Below are positions 18,351-27,321 of a DNA stretch of 64,000 bases, in pieces. The stretch comes from Blautia liquoris (GTDB lineage Bacteria; Bacillota; Clostridia; Lachnospirales; Lachnospiraceae). The stretch covers positions 1,798,001-1,862,000 of the forward strand of contig NZ_CP063304.1 in NCBI RefSeq assembly GCF_015159595.1, given 5' to 3'. The translations under genes were made by a program, and so were the position numbers. Position 1 is the first letter of the stretch, and every line of letters begins with the position of its first letter. Below the pieces are notes generated by a model. That model was not told the DNA's origin, searched no databases, and worked only from the letters and a program-made list of their open reading frames with translations.

Positions 18351-19094
18351 ATGACATTACAGGAATTTTTTAAGGAGAACCCCAAAGTTGCGATTGCATT
18401 TTCAGGGGGGGTGGACTCCTCTTATCTTTTATATGCAGCGCAGACATCTGGTGCGGACACAAAAGCCTATTTCGTAAAAGGGGCATTCCAGCCTCAGTTT
18501 GAACTTGACGATGCCAAAAGACTGGCAAAGGAGATTGGTGTTCCCATGACTATACTCCCGGTCGATGTCCTGGCAAATGACACGGTAACCGCCAATCCGT
18601 CAAATCGCTGTTACTACTGCAAACAGACAGTCTTTGGTCTGATTCAGGAAACGGCGGCAAAAGACGGTTTTCATACCCTGCTAGATGGGACAAATGCCTC
18701 AGATGACGCTGCCGATCGCCCTGGAATGAAAGCTTTAGAGGAACTGCAGGTACGTTCACCCTTGAGGGAGGCAGGGCTTACGAAGGATGAGATTCGACGG
18801 CTCTCAAAAGAGGCAGGCCTTTTCACCTGGGACAAACCAAGCTATGCCTGTCTTGCGACCAGAATTCCAACCGGTCAAAAAATCACAAAAGAAGAACTGG
18901 ATCGTGTCTCTCACAGTGAAACCTTCCTGATGCAGCTAGGTTTTTGCAATTTCCGCGTGCGTACAGTTGGAAATGACGCCAAGATACAGGTAACAAAAGA
19001 TCAGCTGGATTTGCTGCTAAAACACAGAGAACAGATCCTAAAGGAACTGCAGCCACTGTATGACAATATTCTGTTGGATCTGGTCACGCGCTAG
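18351..19094 (+). CDS. larE: ATP-dependent sulfur transferase LarE
   Basis: The 247-residue PP-loop ATPase adenylates the pyridinium-dicarboxylate precursor of the nickel-pincer cofactor and inserts sulfur. It has the SGGVDSS loop (residues 18-24) and the segment DKPSYACLATR whose cysteine (C167) matches the sulfur-donor position. Two more cysteines, C87 and C90 in NRCYYCK, suggest the subgroup with a three-cysteine-bound Fe-S cluster rather than the sacrificial single-cysteine type. larB, larC and larA are not in the window. It has its own strong promoter. Confidence 0.88.
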   Translation: MTLQEFFKENPKVAIAFSGGVDSSYLLYAAQTSGADTKAYFVKGAFQPQFELDDAKRLAKEIGVPMTILPVDVLANDTVTANPSNRCYYCKQTVFGLIQETAAKDGFHTLLDGTNASDDAADRPGMKALEELQVRSPLREAGLTKDEIRRLSKEAGLFTWDKPSYACLATRIPTGQKITKEELDRVSHSETFLMQLGFCNFRVRTVGNDAKIQVTKDQLDLLLKHREQILKELQPLYDNILLDLVTR

Positions 19095-19119
19095 ACATTC
19101 CATTCACAGTCCTGTCATT

Positions 19120-19464
19120 TCAGCAAGCCTCAATTTCTTTGATACTGAATTCATTTCCGGTTAAGAGATAGGTCTGATCACCTCCACAGTAAGGACAGAT
19201 TTTTTTATATTCCAACGTGGAATAAGTTTTTTCGCATTCCTCACAATACGTCACTGCCCCAACTGGTTCTATCTTTAACTCCGCCTTTCTTAAAAGTTCG
19301 GACTTCTCCCGGAAATATCGCCAGCAATCTGTCAGATAAGAGGGTATGACCCCGCTCACCTCACCGATCTGCAGCGTAACAGACGCTATCTTCGAAATCT
19401 TCTCTTCTCTGGACAAATCGTCCAGGATTCTGCCCACGTGAATCACTAGTCCTAACTCATGCAT
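19120..19464 (-). CDS. hypA: Nickel metallochaperone HypA/HybF
   Basis: The 114-residue protein delivers Ni to hydrogenase maturation. The N-terminal MHE required for Ni binding is present when the ATG at 19464 is used, which has an AGAGG site upstream; the frame could be extended two codons to a GTG, but that would spoil the motif. Zn is bound by CEEC and CPYC near residues 72-94. No hypB or hydrogenase gene is close. It is adjacent to larE, another nickel-cofactor gene, and follows the large oxidoreductase by 60 bases on the same strand. Confidence 0.9.
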   Translation of the reverse strand: MHELGLVIHVGRILDDLSREEKISKIASVTLQIGEVSGVIPSYLTDCWRYFREKSELLRKAELKIEPVGAVTYCEECEKTYSTLEYKKICPYCGGDQTYLLTGNEFSIKEIEAC

Positions 19465-19524
19465 AAACACACCTCTTATCTCTTTCGATATTCAATATAT
19501 CGCTGCGCTGCTCTGCCCGGCCGA

Positions 19525-22236
19525 TCAGGATGTCTCTTTCCTCTTGTTTCGGATAATCCTAATCTGCCGTTTCATCGCATAGGGCAGAACTTCTTTGATT
19601 TTATCCTCACTTCGCGCCATATGGCTGGCATCAGGTATCTCACGATTTAAGTGTATTGCGTCGAATTCGCACTTTGTCGTGCAGACACCGCAGCCAATAC
19701 AGCGGTTCGGATCCACAACCGAGGCTCCGCATCCCAGACAACGGCTAGTCTCAGCCTTCAATTGCTCTTCCGTAAATGGCACACGTGTGTCGTCAAATGT
19801 TGATTTCGGATCAATACCGGCTCTGTATGTCACATTCTGACGCGGCGGTTTGTCATAACTTTCTTTCGGTATCTGCAGATTCTCCTTATCCAGTTCCCGG
19901 AACTCTCTGCGGTTTCGTCCGATGGTAAGACTCTGCCCCTCATGGACAAACCTGTGGATGGAAATTGCTCCTTCTTTTCCGGCTGCTATCGCATCAATGG
20001 CAAATTTGGGACCCGTATATACGTCCCCACCGACAAATACATCTGGCTGATTTGTCTGATAGGTAAGCGGATCAGCCACCGCACCATCTCCTCTGCCGAA
20101 TTCTACAGCACTGCCATCCATAAGACCTCCCCACTGGATGCTCTGTCCGATGCTCATCAGTATATTTTCACATTCTACTGTGATCAGGTCATTTTCATCG
20201 TATTTTGGATCAAAATGTCCCTTTTCATCAAATACAGAAATGCACTTTTTCAAGATGATTCCTTTTACTGTTCCTTCTTCTATGAGAACCTCTTTTGGAC
20301 CCCATCCATTGTGAATAGCCACTCCCTCTTTCATAGCCTCTTCTTGTTCTTCTTTTGCCGCAGGCATGATATCGCGGCCTTCCAAACAGTACAGAGAAAC
20401 AGCAAAAGATCCCGCGCGTACGGCACTTCTCGCAACGTCGATGGCCACATTACCACCTCCGATGACAACCGTACGGCCATCAAGCTTTGTACTCTCATCC
20501 TGATTTACCTGGTGTAAGAAATCAACACCAGTCCATACACCTTTGGCATCTTCACCACTCACATTCGCATATCTCCCGCCCTGACATCCGATTGCAGCAT
20601 AGAATGCCTGATAGCCGTCAGCGCGAAGATTGTCAAGTGTGATATCTTTTCCAATTTCAACACCACATTCAAATCTGACACCCATTGCCCGCAGCACGTC
20701 AATCTCTGCAGCCAGGACATCCTTTTCCAGACGAAATCTCGGAATCCCATATTCCAGCATACCGCCCGGCTTTTTATTTTTCTCGAATACAGTCACGGGA
20801 TAGCCTTTCTGTGCAAGATAAAATGCACAACTCATTCCAGCGGGGCCCGCCCCGATCACTGCGATTTTCTCCGTGAATGGCTTTCCCGTTTGATTGATCA
20901 TCGGCGGTATATATCGGGTTTTTGAGTTTAGTTCCTGCATGGCGATAAACTTTTTAATTTCATCGATTGACACGGCCTGATCGACGGTTCCACGCGTACA
21001 GGCATCCTCACATCTGTGGTTGCAGATACTTCCACATACTGCCGGAAATGGATTTTCCTTTTTAATCAGTTTCAGAGCATCCAGATAGCGTCCCTCCGAT
21101 GCCATCTTGATATACCCCTGAACTGCAATATGGGCCGGGCAGTTTGCCTTACAAGGAGAAGTTCCCGTATCATAGCAATTCATCTGATTGTCATCCCGGT
21201 AACTGTCATTCCATTTCTCTGGTCCCCACTTTACCGCATCCGGAAGTTCCTGCCTCGGATATTCTACCGCACCGTCTTTGCTACAAAGCTTTTGTCCAAG
21301 CTTTACAGCACCGGCCGGACAGTATTCTACACACTGACCACAGGCAACGCAATTTTCGGGATCCACTTTCGCTATGTATGCAGAACGTGAAAGATTCGGC
21401 GTGTTGAAGAGCTGTGAGGTGCGCAGCCCATAACAGGAACAGACGCAGCAGTTACAAATGGCAAAGATCTTATCCTCCCCGTCAATATTCGTGATCTGAT
21501 GGACAAGTCCGTTGTCTTCTGCACGTTGTAAGATTTCCATCACCTCATCACGGTCAATGTAACGTCCTTTTCCGGTCTCGACAAGATATTCTGCCATATC
21601 ACCCAGACCAATACACATATCTTCTTCAAGATGGCCACATCCCTCTCCCATGATCCTTCTTGATCTTCTGCAGGAACAGTCACCGACGGCATACTGGCCG
21701 TTATATTTATCCAGCCAGTGAGAGATATGTTCAATACTCACAGACTCCTGTGCGGATGGAATTGCCTTTTCTACCGGAATCACATGCATCCCGACCCCCG
21801 CACCCCCGGGAGGAACCATCGGTGCCACTTTCACAAGCGGCAGCAGTGACATGTCATAGAAGAATTTTGCAACCTCGGGATGCTTTTCTGTCTGTTCCCG
21901 GTTCATATTCATAAACTCTGCACTTCCGGGGACAAACATCGGCAGCACATACTGTTTATGATGATCTTCATTTTCACGATTGAATTCCAAAACACCGATC
22001 ACACACATCTCATGCAAAACTTCTTTCGTATGCCGGAGATCTATCTTATTTTTCTTAGCGATTTGCTCTGCCGTCATGGGTTTTCTGACTTTCATGGACA
22101 GAGCAATCCCCGCCATCTCATCCGTAAGAACCGACGCCAGCCCCCAATACTCCGGATCATCGACAGTCACCTTATGCCCGATCCGGTTAGTGACCTTTTG
22201 ACCCAGCTTCAGGATCAATTTTCTTTCCTTATCCAT
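19525..22236 (-). CDS. Large Fe-S/FAD oxidoreductase: N-terminal ferredoxin module plus GltD-like NAD(P)H dehydrogenase
   Basis: The 903-residue protein has a helical N-terminus with a winged-helix-like segment, then cysteine-rich CSCRRS and CNCCVCSC, and a 4Fe-4S ferredoxin motif CVACGQCVEYC near residue 290. A GltD-type domain follows, with CKANCPAH, CGSICNHRCEDACTR, the FAD loop GAGPAGMSC and the NAD(P)H loop GGGNVAIDVARSA. A last motif, CIGCGVCTTKC, is near the C-terminus. Relatives such as glutamate synthase small subunit, NfnB and AegA/YgfT shuttle electrons between NAD(P)H and ferredoxin-like partners. The start at 22236 has GAAGGAGG. Two operators in its control region suggest regulation by the divergent GntR gene. 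Confidence 0.85.
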   Translation of the reverse strand: MDKERKLILKLGQKVTNRIGHKVTVDDPEYWGLASVLTDEMAGIALSMKVRKPMTAEQIAKKNKIDLRHTKEVLHEMCVIGVLEFNRENEDHHKQYVLPMFVPGSAEFMNMNREQTEKHPEVAKFFYDMSLLPLVKVAPMVPPGGAGVGMHVIPVEKAIPSAQESVSIEHISHWLDKYNGQYAVGDCSCRRSRRIMGEGCGHLEEDMCIGLGDMAEYLVETGKGRYIDRDEVMEILQRAEDNGLVHQITNIDGEDKIFAICNCCVCSCYGLRTSQLFNTPNLSRSAYIAKVDPENCVACGQCVEYCPAGAVKLGQKLCSKDGAVEYPRQELPDAVKWGPEKWNDSYRDDNQMNCYDTGTSPCKANCPAHIAVQGYIKMASEGRYLDALKLIKKENPFPAVCGSICNHRCEDACTRGTVDQAVSIDEIKKFIAMQELNSKTRYIPPMINQTGKPFTEKIAVIGAGPAGMSCAFYLAQKGYPVTVFEKNKKPGGMLEYGIPRFRLEKDVLAAEIDVLRAMGVRFECGVEIGKDITLDNLRADGYQAFYAAIGCQGGRYANVSGEDAKGVWTGVDFLHQVNQDESTKLDGRTVVIGGGNVAIDVARSAVRAGSFAVSLYCLEGRDIMPAAKEEQEEAMKEGVAIHNGWGPKEVLIEEGTVKGIILKKCISVFDEKGHFDPKYDENDLITVECENILMSIGQSIQWGGLMDGSAVEFGRGDGAVADPLTYQTNQPDVFVGGDVYTGPKFAIDAIAAGKEGAISIHRFVHEGQSLTIGRNRREFRELDKENLQIPKESYDKPPRQNVTYRAGIDPKSTFDDTRVPFTEEQLKAETSRCLGCGASVVDPNRCIGCGVCTTKCEFDAIHLNREIPDASHMARSEDKIKEVLPYAMKRQIRIIRNKRKETS

Positions 22237-22269
22237 ATGCGAACCTCCTTCATAGATCAAGAACGACAT

Positions 22270-22282
22270 CTGGTCATACCAG
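22270..22282. promoter_or_regulatory. FadR-type operator O1 (oxidoreductase side)
   Basis: Perfect palindrome CTGGTCATACCAG, matching the TGGTnnnACCA pattern bound by FadR-subfamily GntR proteins. It lies just downstream of the predicted minus-strand transcription start, a position suited to repression. Confidence 0.7.
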
Positions 22283-22301
22283 TGTCTGTTATCTATTTAA
22301 C

Positions 22302-22330
22302 ATTATATCATTATGCATATATAACGTCAA
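22302..22330 (-). promoter_or_regulatory. Promoter of the Fe-S/FAD oxidoreductase gene
   Basis: Minus-strand TTGACG (22325-22330), 17-base spacer, TATAAT (22302-22307). Confidence 0.8.
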
Positions 22331-22381
22331 TCATTCGAAAGTTCTTTATATGTTTTAACAAGTAATTTCAAGAAATTGATC

Positions 22382-22410
22382 TTGAATTTTTGTAGCTTTT
22401 ATTATAAAAT
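22382..22410 (+). promoter_or_regulatory. Promoter of the GntR regulator gene
   Basis: TTGAAT (22382-22387), 17-base spacer, TAAAAT (22405-22410). Operator O2 lies 14-26 bases downstream of the -10 box. Confidence 0.55.
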
Positions 22411-22423
22411 AGATTTGTGGTAT

Positions 22424-22436
22424 CTGGTATAGCCAG
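22424..22436. promoter_or_regulatory. FadR-type operator O2 (regulator side)
   Basis: CTGGTATAGCCAG, an imperfect version of O1 with the CTGG/CCAG arms kept. Its position near the start of the regulator transcript suggests autoregulation. Confidence 0.55.
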
Positions 22437-22459
22437 GACCATAAAGGAGAAAAATATTT

Positions 22460-23149
22460 ATGGATTTTACAAGAATTGTCGCACCTTCAATGAAAGATTT
22501 ATTCGTTCAGCAGCTGGAGGAAAAAATTTTATCCGGGGAGTTAAAGATCGGAAGCAAACTGCCGCCTGAGAGAGAATTATCTGAAAAGATGAAAGTCAGC
22601 CGTGCGGTTGTAAATAATGGCTTGAATGAGTTAAAGCAAAAAGGTTTTTTGGAAATACATCCTCGTCAGGGTACTTTCATTGCTGATTATAGTAAGAATG
22701 GAAATTTGCAGACTTTAATTGCGTTATTGGAATATCGTGGGAACCGCCTGGAACATTCCGAAATTCGGGCAATAATCGAAGTGCGAACTGCTCTGGAACA
22801 ACTTTCCGCTGAACTTGTCATCGAATACGCCTCTGATAGCGAGATTTATGATCTCGAACAGACGGCGAAAACGATGGTTCACACCGATTCCAATCGGGAA
22901 GCATCTGAGATTGCTTTTAAATATCATCACCAGCTTGCTTATCTTAGCCAAAATACCGTTCTGACCTTGATTTATTCGTCTTTCCAGGATATTGTGACTA
23001 GCCTTTGGGAAAGATACTGCGATCTTTACGGCAGTGCACCGCTGCTTGCGAACATCATGAAACTTCAGGGCTACTTAAAAAGAAGAGATAAGGACGGGGC
23101 TTGTGCATGGATACGCCAATATTTGGGCGTGGCAATGGAGTGCCTGTGA
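22460..23149 (+). CDS. GntR/FadR-family transcriptional regulator
   Basis: The 229-residue protein has the GntR winged helix at residues 14-75 (EKILSGELKIGSKLPPERELSEKM, then a recognition helix and GTFIADYS wing). The all-helical FCD ligand-binding domain (about 95-225) includes EVRTALEQL and KYHHQLAYL, where metal/ligand histidines normally sit. FadR-type members respond to organic acids or acyl-CoAs. It is divergent from the Fe-S/FAD oxidoreductase and flanked by two FadR-like palindromes, so I infer control of that gene and of itself. The ligand is unknown. Confidence 0.88.
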   Translation: MDFTRIVAPSMKDLFVQQLEEKILSGELKIGSKLPPERELSEKMKVSRAVVNNGLNELKQKGFLEIHPRQGTFIADYSKNGNLQTLIALLEYRGNRLEHSEIRAIIEVRTALEQLSAELVIEYASDSEIYDLEQTAKTMVHTDSNREASEIAFKYHHQLAYLSQNTVLTLIYSSFQDIVTSLWERYCDLYGSAPLLANIMKLQGYLKRRDKDGACAWIRQYLGVAMECL

Positions 23150-23162
23150 ACCCTTGTTTTTT

Positions 23163-24572
23163 CTATCTCTGTGGTATTTCAACCGTAAAGCAGCTCCCCT
23201 TTGCCTCCTCACGTTCTGCTTTTATCGTCCCGCCATGTGCCGTCACAATTGATTTTGTGATCGCCAGGCCGATTCCTGCACCTCCGGTTTTCCGGTTTCT
23301 GGATTTATCTGTGCGGTAAAAGCGATCAAAAATCAGATCCAGTTCATCTTCCTCAATGCCAATTCCATTATCCCTGACTTTTATAAATGCGTGATCTCCC
23401 TGACTGTATACAAAAATTTCGACCATCCCTGTTCCATCGTTTGGGGGCGTATATTTTACAGCATTTGACAGCAGATTTGTCACTACCTGAGCCATCCTCT
23501 CACGGTCAGCACAGACAATCGCAGGAGATCCGGAGGCCTGAATCTTGATCCCCTGTTTTTTTGCCTGTGCCTCCCATGAAGGAACGATGCTCTCCACCAG
23601 TTCCCACAGATCTACAGATTCAAGGCTCAACTGTCTGTTACTGCTTTCGCTCTTCTCGAGAAGTTCCAGATCCTTTACGATAGATCCGAGACGTTCCACC
23701 TCCTCGTGGCAGCTCTTCAGTCTCTCCTCGGTCGGTTCCCAGATCCCACTTGTCATGGCCTCCAGATGTGTCCCGAGGGATGTCAGAGGCGTGCGAAGCT
23801 CATGTGCGATGTCCGAGGTCAGCTGACGTCTGGAGCGTTCCTGATCATAGAGTGCCGAAGAGAGACGGTTCACGGCATTTATCAACTCATATAGTTCCCT
23901 CGTATCTGTCTCGGATTCTATGACAATTCCATACTCTCCGCCGGCGATTCTCCCTGCCGCTTTTGAGGCTTTTGATATCGGACTTACAATACGACGGGCA
24001 AGCAACAGGCCTGTCACAATGGATACCGCAAATGCCACAAGACTGATCAATAATACGACAATATTTAAAGCGCGTATAAAATGGAAATCACTCTCACTGA
24101 AGAAATATGGCCCATAAGATTTAATAGATACGTACCCGACCCTCGACCCATTATATACAAGATCGTAATGATGAGTTGTAAAATCGCCGAACGTTTTTGC
24201 CTTATTCATACGAGTCGAGATATCTCTCATAACCTGTGAACAGAGCGCCATATCGTGATTCTCTGCATCCCAGATCACTTTTCCCTCATTATCGTACAGT
24301 TTGAGAATATAACCGTCATAAAGAGAATACATGCCGACCGCATGAATATACTCCTGATTCCATGTCTTTGTAATCACATCCCACTGACCGGATAGATCGG
24401 AGACGATATTTTCACTTCTTGCTTTCTCCTGATCTTGAATATAAGATGCAAACTGTCTACTTATAACAAAATTTGCCAGAATTCCGGTCAGTCCGATCAC
24501 AAGTAGGAGGACTGTAAGTATAGTAAGAGACAACTGTGCACTCAAGCCTCTTTTTTTTGGTTTACTTTGCAT
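23163..24572 (-). CDS. Membrane sensor histidine kinase
   Basis: The 469-residue kinase has an N-terminal transmembrane helix (about residues 12-35), an extracytoplasmic sensor of about 130 residues, a second membrane helix, a HAMP linker, a HisKA domain with SDIAHELRTPLTSL (phosphoacceptor His near 255) and a HATPase_c domain with DNGIGIEEDE, FYRTDKSR and GGAGIGLAI. The ATG at 24572 has GGAGG five bases upstream and overlaps the regulator gene by 11 bases; a longer frame to 24704 is not credible. The neighbouring copper-type fusion suggests it senses metal or envelope redox stress. Confidence 0.92.
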   Translation of the reverse strand: MQSKPKKRGLSAQLSLTILTVLLLVIGLTGILANFVISRQFASYIQDQEKARSENIVSDLSGQWDVITKTWNQEYIHAVGMYSLYDGYILKLYDNEGKVIWDAENHDMALCSQVMRDISTRMNKAKTFGDFTTHHYDLVYNGSRVGYVSIKSYGPYFFSESDFHFIRALNIVVLLISLVAFAVSIVTGLLLARRIVSPISKASKAAGRIAGGEYGIVIESETDTRELYELINAVNRLSSALYDQERSRRQLTSDIAHELRTPLTSLGTHLEAMTSGIWEPTEERLKSCHEEVERLGSIVKDLELLEKSESSNRQLSLESVDLWELVESIVPSWEAQAKKQGIKIQASGSPAIVCADRERMAQVVTNLLSNAVKYTPPNDGTGMVEIFVYSQGDHAFIKVRDNGIGIEEDELDLIFDRFYRTDKSRNRKTGGAGIGLAITKSIVTAHGGTIKAEREEAKGSCFTVEIPQR

Positions 24573-25260
24573 CGTTTCCTCCAAACTTATATCCAAGACG
24601 ATGAACAGTGCGTATATACACAGGATTCTTCGGGTCATCTTCAATCTTCTGTCTGAGATTCTTGATGTGACTGTCGACCGCACGGTCATACCCGTCAAAA
24701 TCATCTCCGAGGGCCAGATTGATCAGCTCCGAGCGTGTAAATACTTTCCCTGCGTATTTCACAAACGTTGCAAGAAGTTTCATCTCTGTCGCAGTCAGCA
24801 TCACCTCTTTGTCTTTTTTTCGCACAATCCCCTGATCAAAATCGACAAACAGATCTCCCTCCCCAAACGAGTTTCGTGTTGTCAGAGGAATGAGATCATC
24901 CCCGGAACGCCGAAGAAGAGCCGCCGACCGCGCCGACAGCTCCTTCAAACTAAAAGGTTTCGTGATATAATCGTCTGCTCCCATGTCAAAGCCGTGCAAA
25001 AGATCATCCTCTCTGACTTTTGCGGTCAACATGATAATCGGAACACGTGAATGCTGCCTGATCCTACGGCAGACCTCTTCGCCTGAGATGTCAGGGAGCA
25101 TGAGATCCAGAATAATCAAAGAAAGATTTTCTCTCTCACTGATCTCAAGAGCCGTGCGGCCATTCCCGGCCTGAAAGGTCTTGAACCCTTTGCTTTCATA
25201 CAAAGCGTGCAACACTTCCATTATCTTGGGCTCATCATCCACAAGCAGTATATTTTTCAT
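24562..25260 (-). CDS. OmpR/PhoB-family response regulator
   Basis: The 232-residue regulator has a receiver domain (acidic pocket DDE, phosphoacceptor D52 in LIILDLMLPD, conserved lysine in YITKPFS) and a C-terminal winged helix (about 130-228, ending RTVHRLGYKF). The chosen ATG at 25260 has GGGAGG seven bases upstream. It lies between the copper-type fusion gene and its kinase gene, all on one strand, so the pair probably regulates the fusion gene. Confidence 0.93.
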   Translation of the reverse strand: MKNILLVDDEPKIMEVLHALYESKGFKTFQAGNGRTALEISERENLSLIILDLMLPDISGEEVCRRIRQHSRVPIIMLTAKVREDDLLHGFDMGADDYITKPFSLKELSARSAALLRRSGDDLIPLTTRNSFGEGDLFVDFDQGIVRKKDKEVMLTATEMKLLATFVKYAGKVFTRSELINLALGDDFDGYDRAVDSHIKNLRQKIEDDPKNPVYIRTVHRLGYKFGGNDAK

Positions 25261-25327
25261 CATGAAACCTCCCATGAAAAATCATATTTTAAATATCATA
25301 CGTCCCCATTGCGGCTCCTGTCAAGGT

Positions 25328-27181
25328 TTACTGACAGCAAGAGGCCGGTGCAAACCAGGAATCTGGGTAGATCTGTGTTTCGTACTGTGAGACTTCCTCT
25401 TTTATGGCCGCAGCGTCAAAGTTATTGATGTCATCCACAACTTTTACGTAGCCATATGAAGTATTGTCACCGTTTGAGAATTCAAAATCTTCATCCGGAT
25501 AAAGTCCCAGTGTGTTTGTTCCCTTAGACAGTCCGCCCTTTGTGTTATAGACAGGGACAATTATCGCTGCATTCGCCTCTTTATCCGACTGATTCTCAAT
25601 CTCCCACTCCACCTGTATATCTTTTTGGACAACAATCACGGCAGGTGTAAAACCATCGTCTGTAAGAGATATGGATACCTTCTGTGTCTTTGATCCCTTT
25701 CCATCATCACTTAGCTGCGCAGCGGACAGGTTATCCGTCAAAATTTTGACCTTTGCCGGCTTTGGAGCCTGATCAGCTGCATTCCCGCCATCATCAGAGG
25801 CTTCTGGAATCTCGGTTCCCGGCTCCACTACTGTGATGGTACTTCTCACCATCCCCATCCAGCAGCTGTACTGAAACTCACCCGTTCTATCCGGCGTGAA
25901 TTCGATGATATTTTCGCCGTCCTTAAACTGATACTGGATATCATATTCCGGAACATTCATCGATCGATTGCAGCCATTGATACTGCCTTTCGGAGCGTCG
26001 ATCACCCATCTTACTGGAGTCCCTTTTGTGACCGTAATCGCCGGATATGTACGCGGCAGAAGTGTCGACTTTACAACTTGCTGTCCGTCTTCGATCTTCA
26101 CCGGTGTCTCCGTACTTTTTTTATTGTCAGCGGCTCTGGCGGTGATCTGAGGGATCGATATCCCGGCCAGCGTCCAGCCCTGTGAAAACATGGACAGCCC
26201 AAGTACCGCCACGAGCACCGCACCTGCCGTCATGACTTTTTTGGTAAACTTTTTGCTGAGCACGGTGGAAAGAGCCCCGAGACCAAACATCAGCGGCACC
26301 GTCCCAAGGCTGAACAAAAACATGGAATATGCACCTGCGAATGGACTTCCTGTAGACAGTGCGTAGATCTGCATAGACTGCAGGGGGCCGCATGGCATCA
26401 AACCATTCAAGAGCCCTACAATCAGAGGACTGCTGCTTCTCGCCTTTTTCCTGTTGACCCGACGGGCAAGTGCACGCGGCATCCGAGGTGTCAGGCGTCT
26501 AAGTCCCGGGAAAATTCCGAGCATATTGATGCCCATGACAATCATAAATACTCCGGCAATCAGTTTCAACGCCCCCTGAGCGGCGACAGAAAAGCTGATC
26601 ACAGATCCCAGGCCTCCGACAACAAATCCGACAACCGTATAGGATATCACCCTGCCGAAATTATACAAAAAAGTCGGCCGCAGTGAAGAAAAACGATTCC
26701 CATCTTTTGTATTATCGCCCTGTGAGATACACTGGGAGAGATTGATTCCTCCACACATTGCGACGCAGTGAACCGACGTGACAAGTCCGATGATAAATAG
26801 CATACCATATCCCATATTCGTCTCGGCCAGCCGGCCAGGAACCAGAATGTTTAAGATTCCCGTCCGTTCCAGCAATACGTACAGTGCTGTGATAATGACA
26901 AGCAGTCCCACCGTACGTTCACTGTTAAATTTTGCAGTTTTTTCTTTCTGGATTTCATTTTCCCTTATCACAGAATAACCGATGTCTTCAATAATCTTGT
27001 CAATTTCACCCTCAGAGATCTGCTTTGCATCGTAGTCTATTTCAGCCGTCCCCTTGCTGTAACTTACAACCGCTTTTGTAATTCCCTTTGTCTCGTTCAG
27101 CGCCGTCTCGATCCGGTTCTGACAACTGATGCAAGTCATGCCGCCAATCTTAAGTCTCATATGTCTGATGTCCTGATCCAT
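25328..27181 (-). CDS. Fusion: HMA metal-binding domain + DsbD_2/TauE-like membrane domain + tandem cupredoxin-like domains
   Basis: This 617-residue protein joins three modules. Residues 8-72 are a heavy-metal-associated domain with the Cu(I)-binding MTCISC (C17, C20). Residues about 95-345 form a six-helix DsbD_2 (sulfite exporter TauE/SafE-like) membrane domain with CVAMCGG and MPCGPLQS. Residues about 370-600 hold two cupredoxin-like beta domains; the first has NGCNRSMNVP and YSCWMGM with Cys/Met candidates for copper ligands. The protein ends in the unusual PASCCQ. The combination points to copper handling at the cell surface. It leads an operon with the two-component system. A GTG six bases upstream is too close to the AAGGAG site to be the start. 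Confidence 0.85.
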   Translation of the reverse strand: MDQDIRHMRLKIGGMTCISCQNRIETALNETKGITKAVVSYSKGTAEIDYDAKQISEGEIDKIIEDIGYSVIRENEIQKEKTAKFNSERTVGLLVIITALYVLLERTGILNILVPGRLAETNMGYGMLFIIGLVTSVHCVAMCGGINLSQCISQGDNTKDGNRFSSLRPTFLYNFGRVISYTVVGFVVGGLGSVISFSVAAQGALKLIAGVFMIVMGINMLGIFPGLRRLTPRMPRALARRVNRKKARSSSPLIVGLLNGLMPCGPLQSMQIYALSTGSPFAGAYSMFLFSLGTVPLMFGLGALSTVLSKKFTKKVMTAGAVLVAVLGLSMFSQGWTLAGISIPQITARAADNKKSTETPVKIEDGQQVVKSTLLPRTYPAITVTKGTPVRWVIDAPKGSINGCNRSMNVPEYDIQYQFKDGENIIEFTPDRTGEFQYSCWMGMVRSTITVVEPGTEIPEASDDGGNAADQAPKPAKVKILTDNLSAAQLSDDGKGSKTQKVSISLTDDGFTPAVIVVQKDIQVEWEIENQSDKEANAAIIVPVYNTKGGLSKGTNTLGLYPDEDFEFSNGDNTSYGYVKVVDDINNFDAAAIKEEVSQYETQIYPDSWFAPASCCQ

Positions 27182-27252
27182 GTCCACACTCCTTATGAAT
27201 TTCTTCTATAGATATCAATATACCTCAAAAATATGTAGAAGTTGTGGAGAAG

Positions 27253-27306
27253 GAAAAAAAGTCCATGCCGAAAGGATACAAATCCCCATAGGCATGGACT
27301 TTTTTG
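27253..27306 (-). terminator. Terminator of nrdD
   Basis: AGTCCATGCC (27260-27269) pairs with GGCATGGACT (27291-27300), with runs of seven and five or more T/A on the two sides, so it may work in both directions. Confidence 0.9.
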
Positions 27307-27321
27307 ATTCCGAAACCGGTA

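Noticed and set aside
20685-20876. Plus-strand frames inside the large oxidoreductase gene
   Set aside because: The minus-strand protein has continuous FAD and NAD(P)H motifs there.
27182-27250. CopY/CsoR-type operator before the copper-type fusion gene
   Set aside because: No TACAnnTGTA-like palindrome or clear promoter could be seen; regulation by the linked two-component system is more likely.
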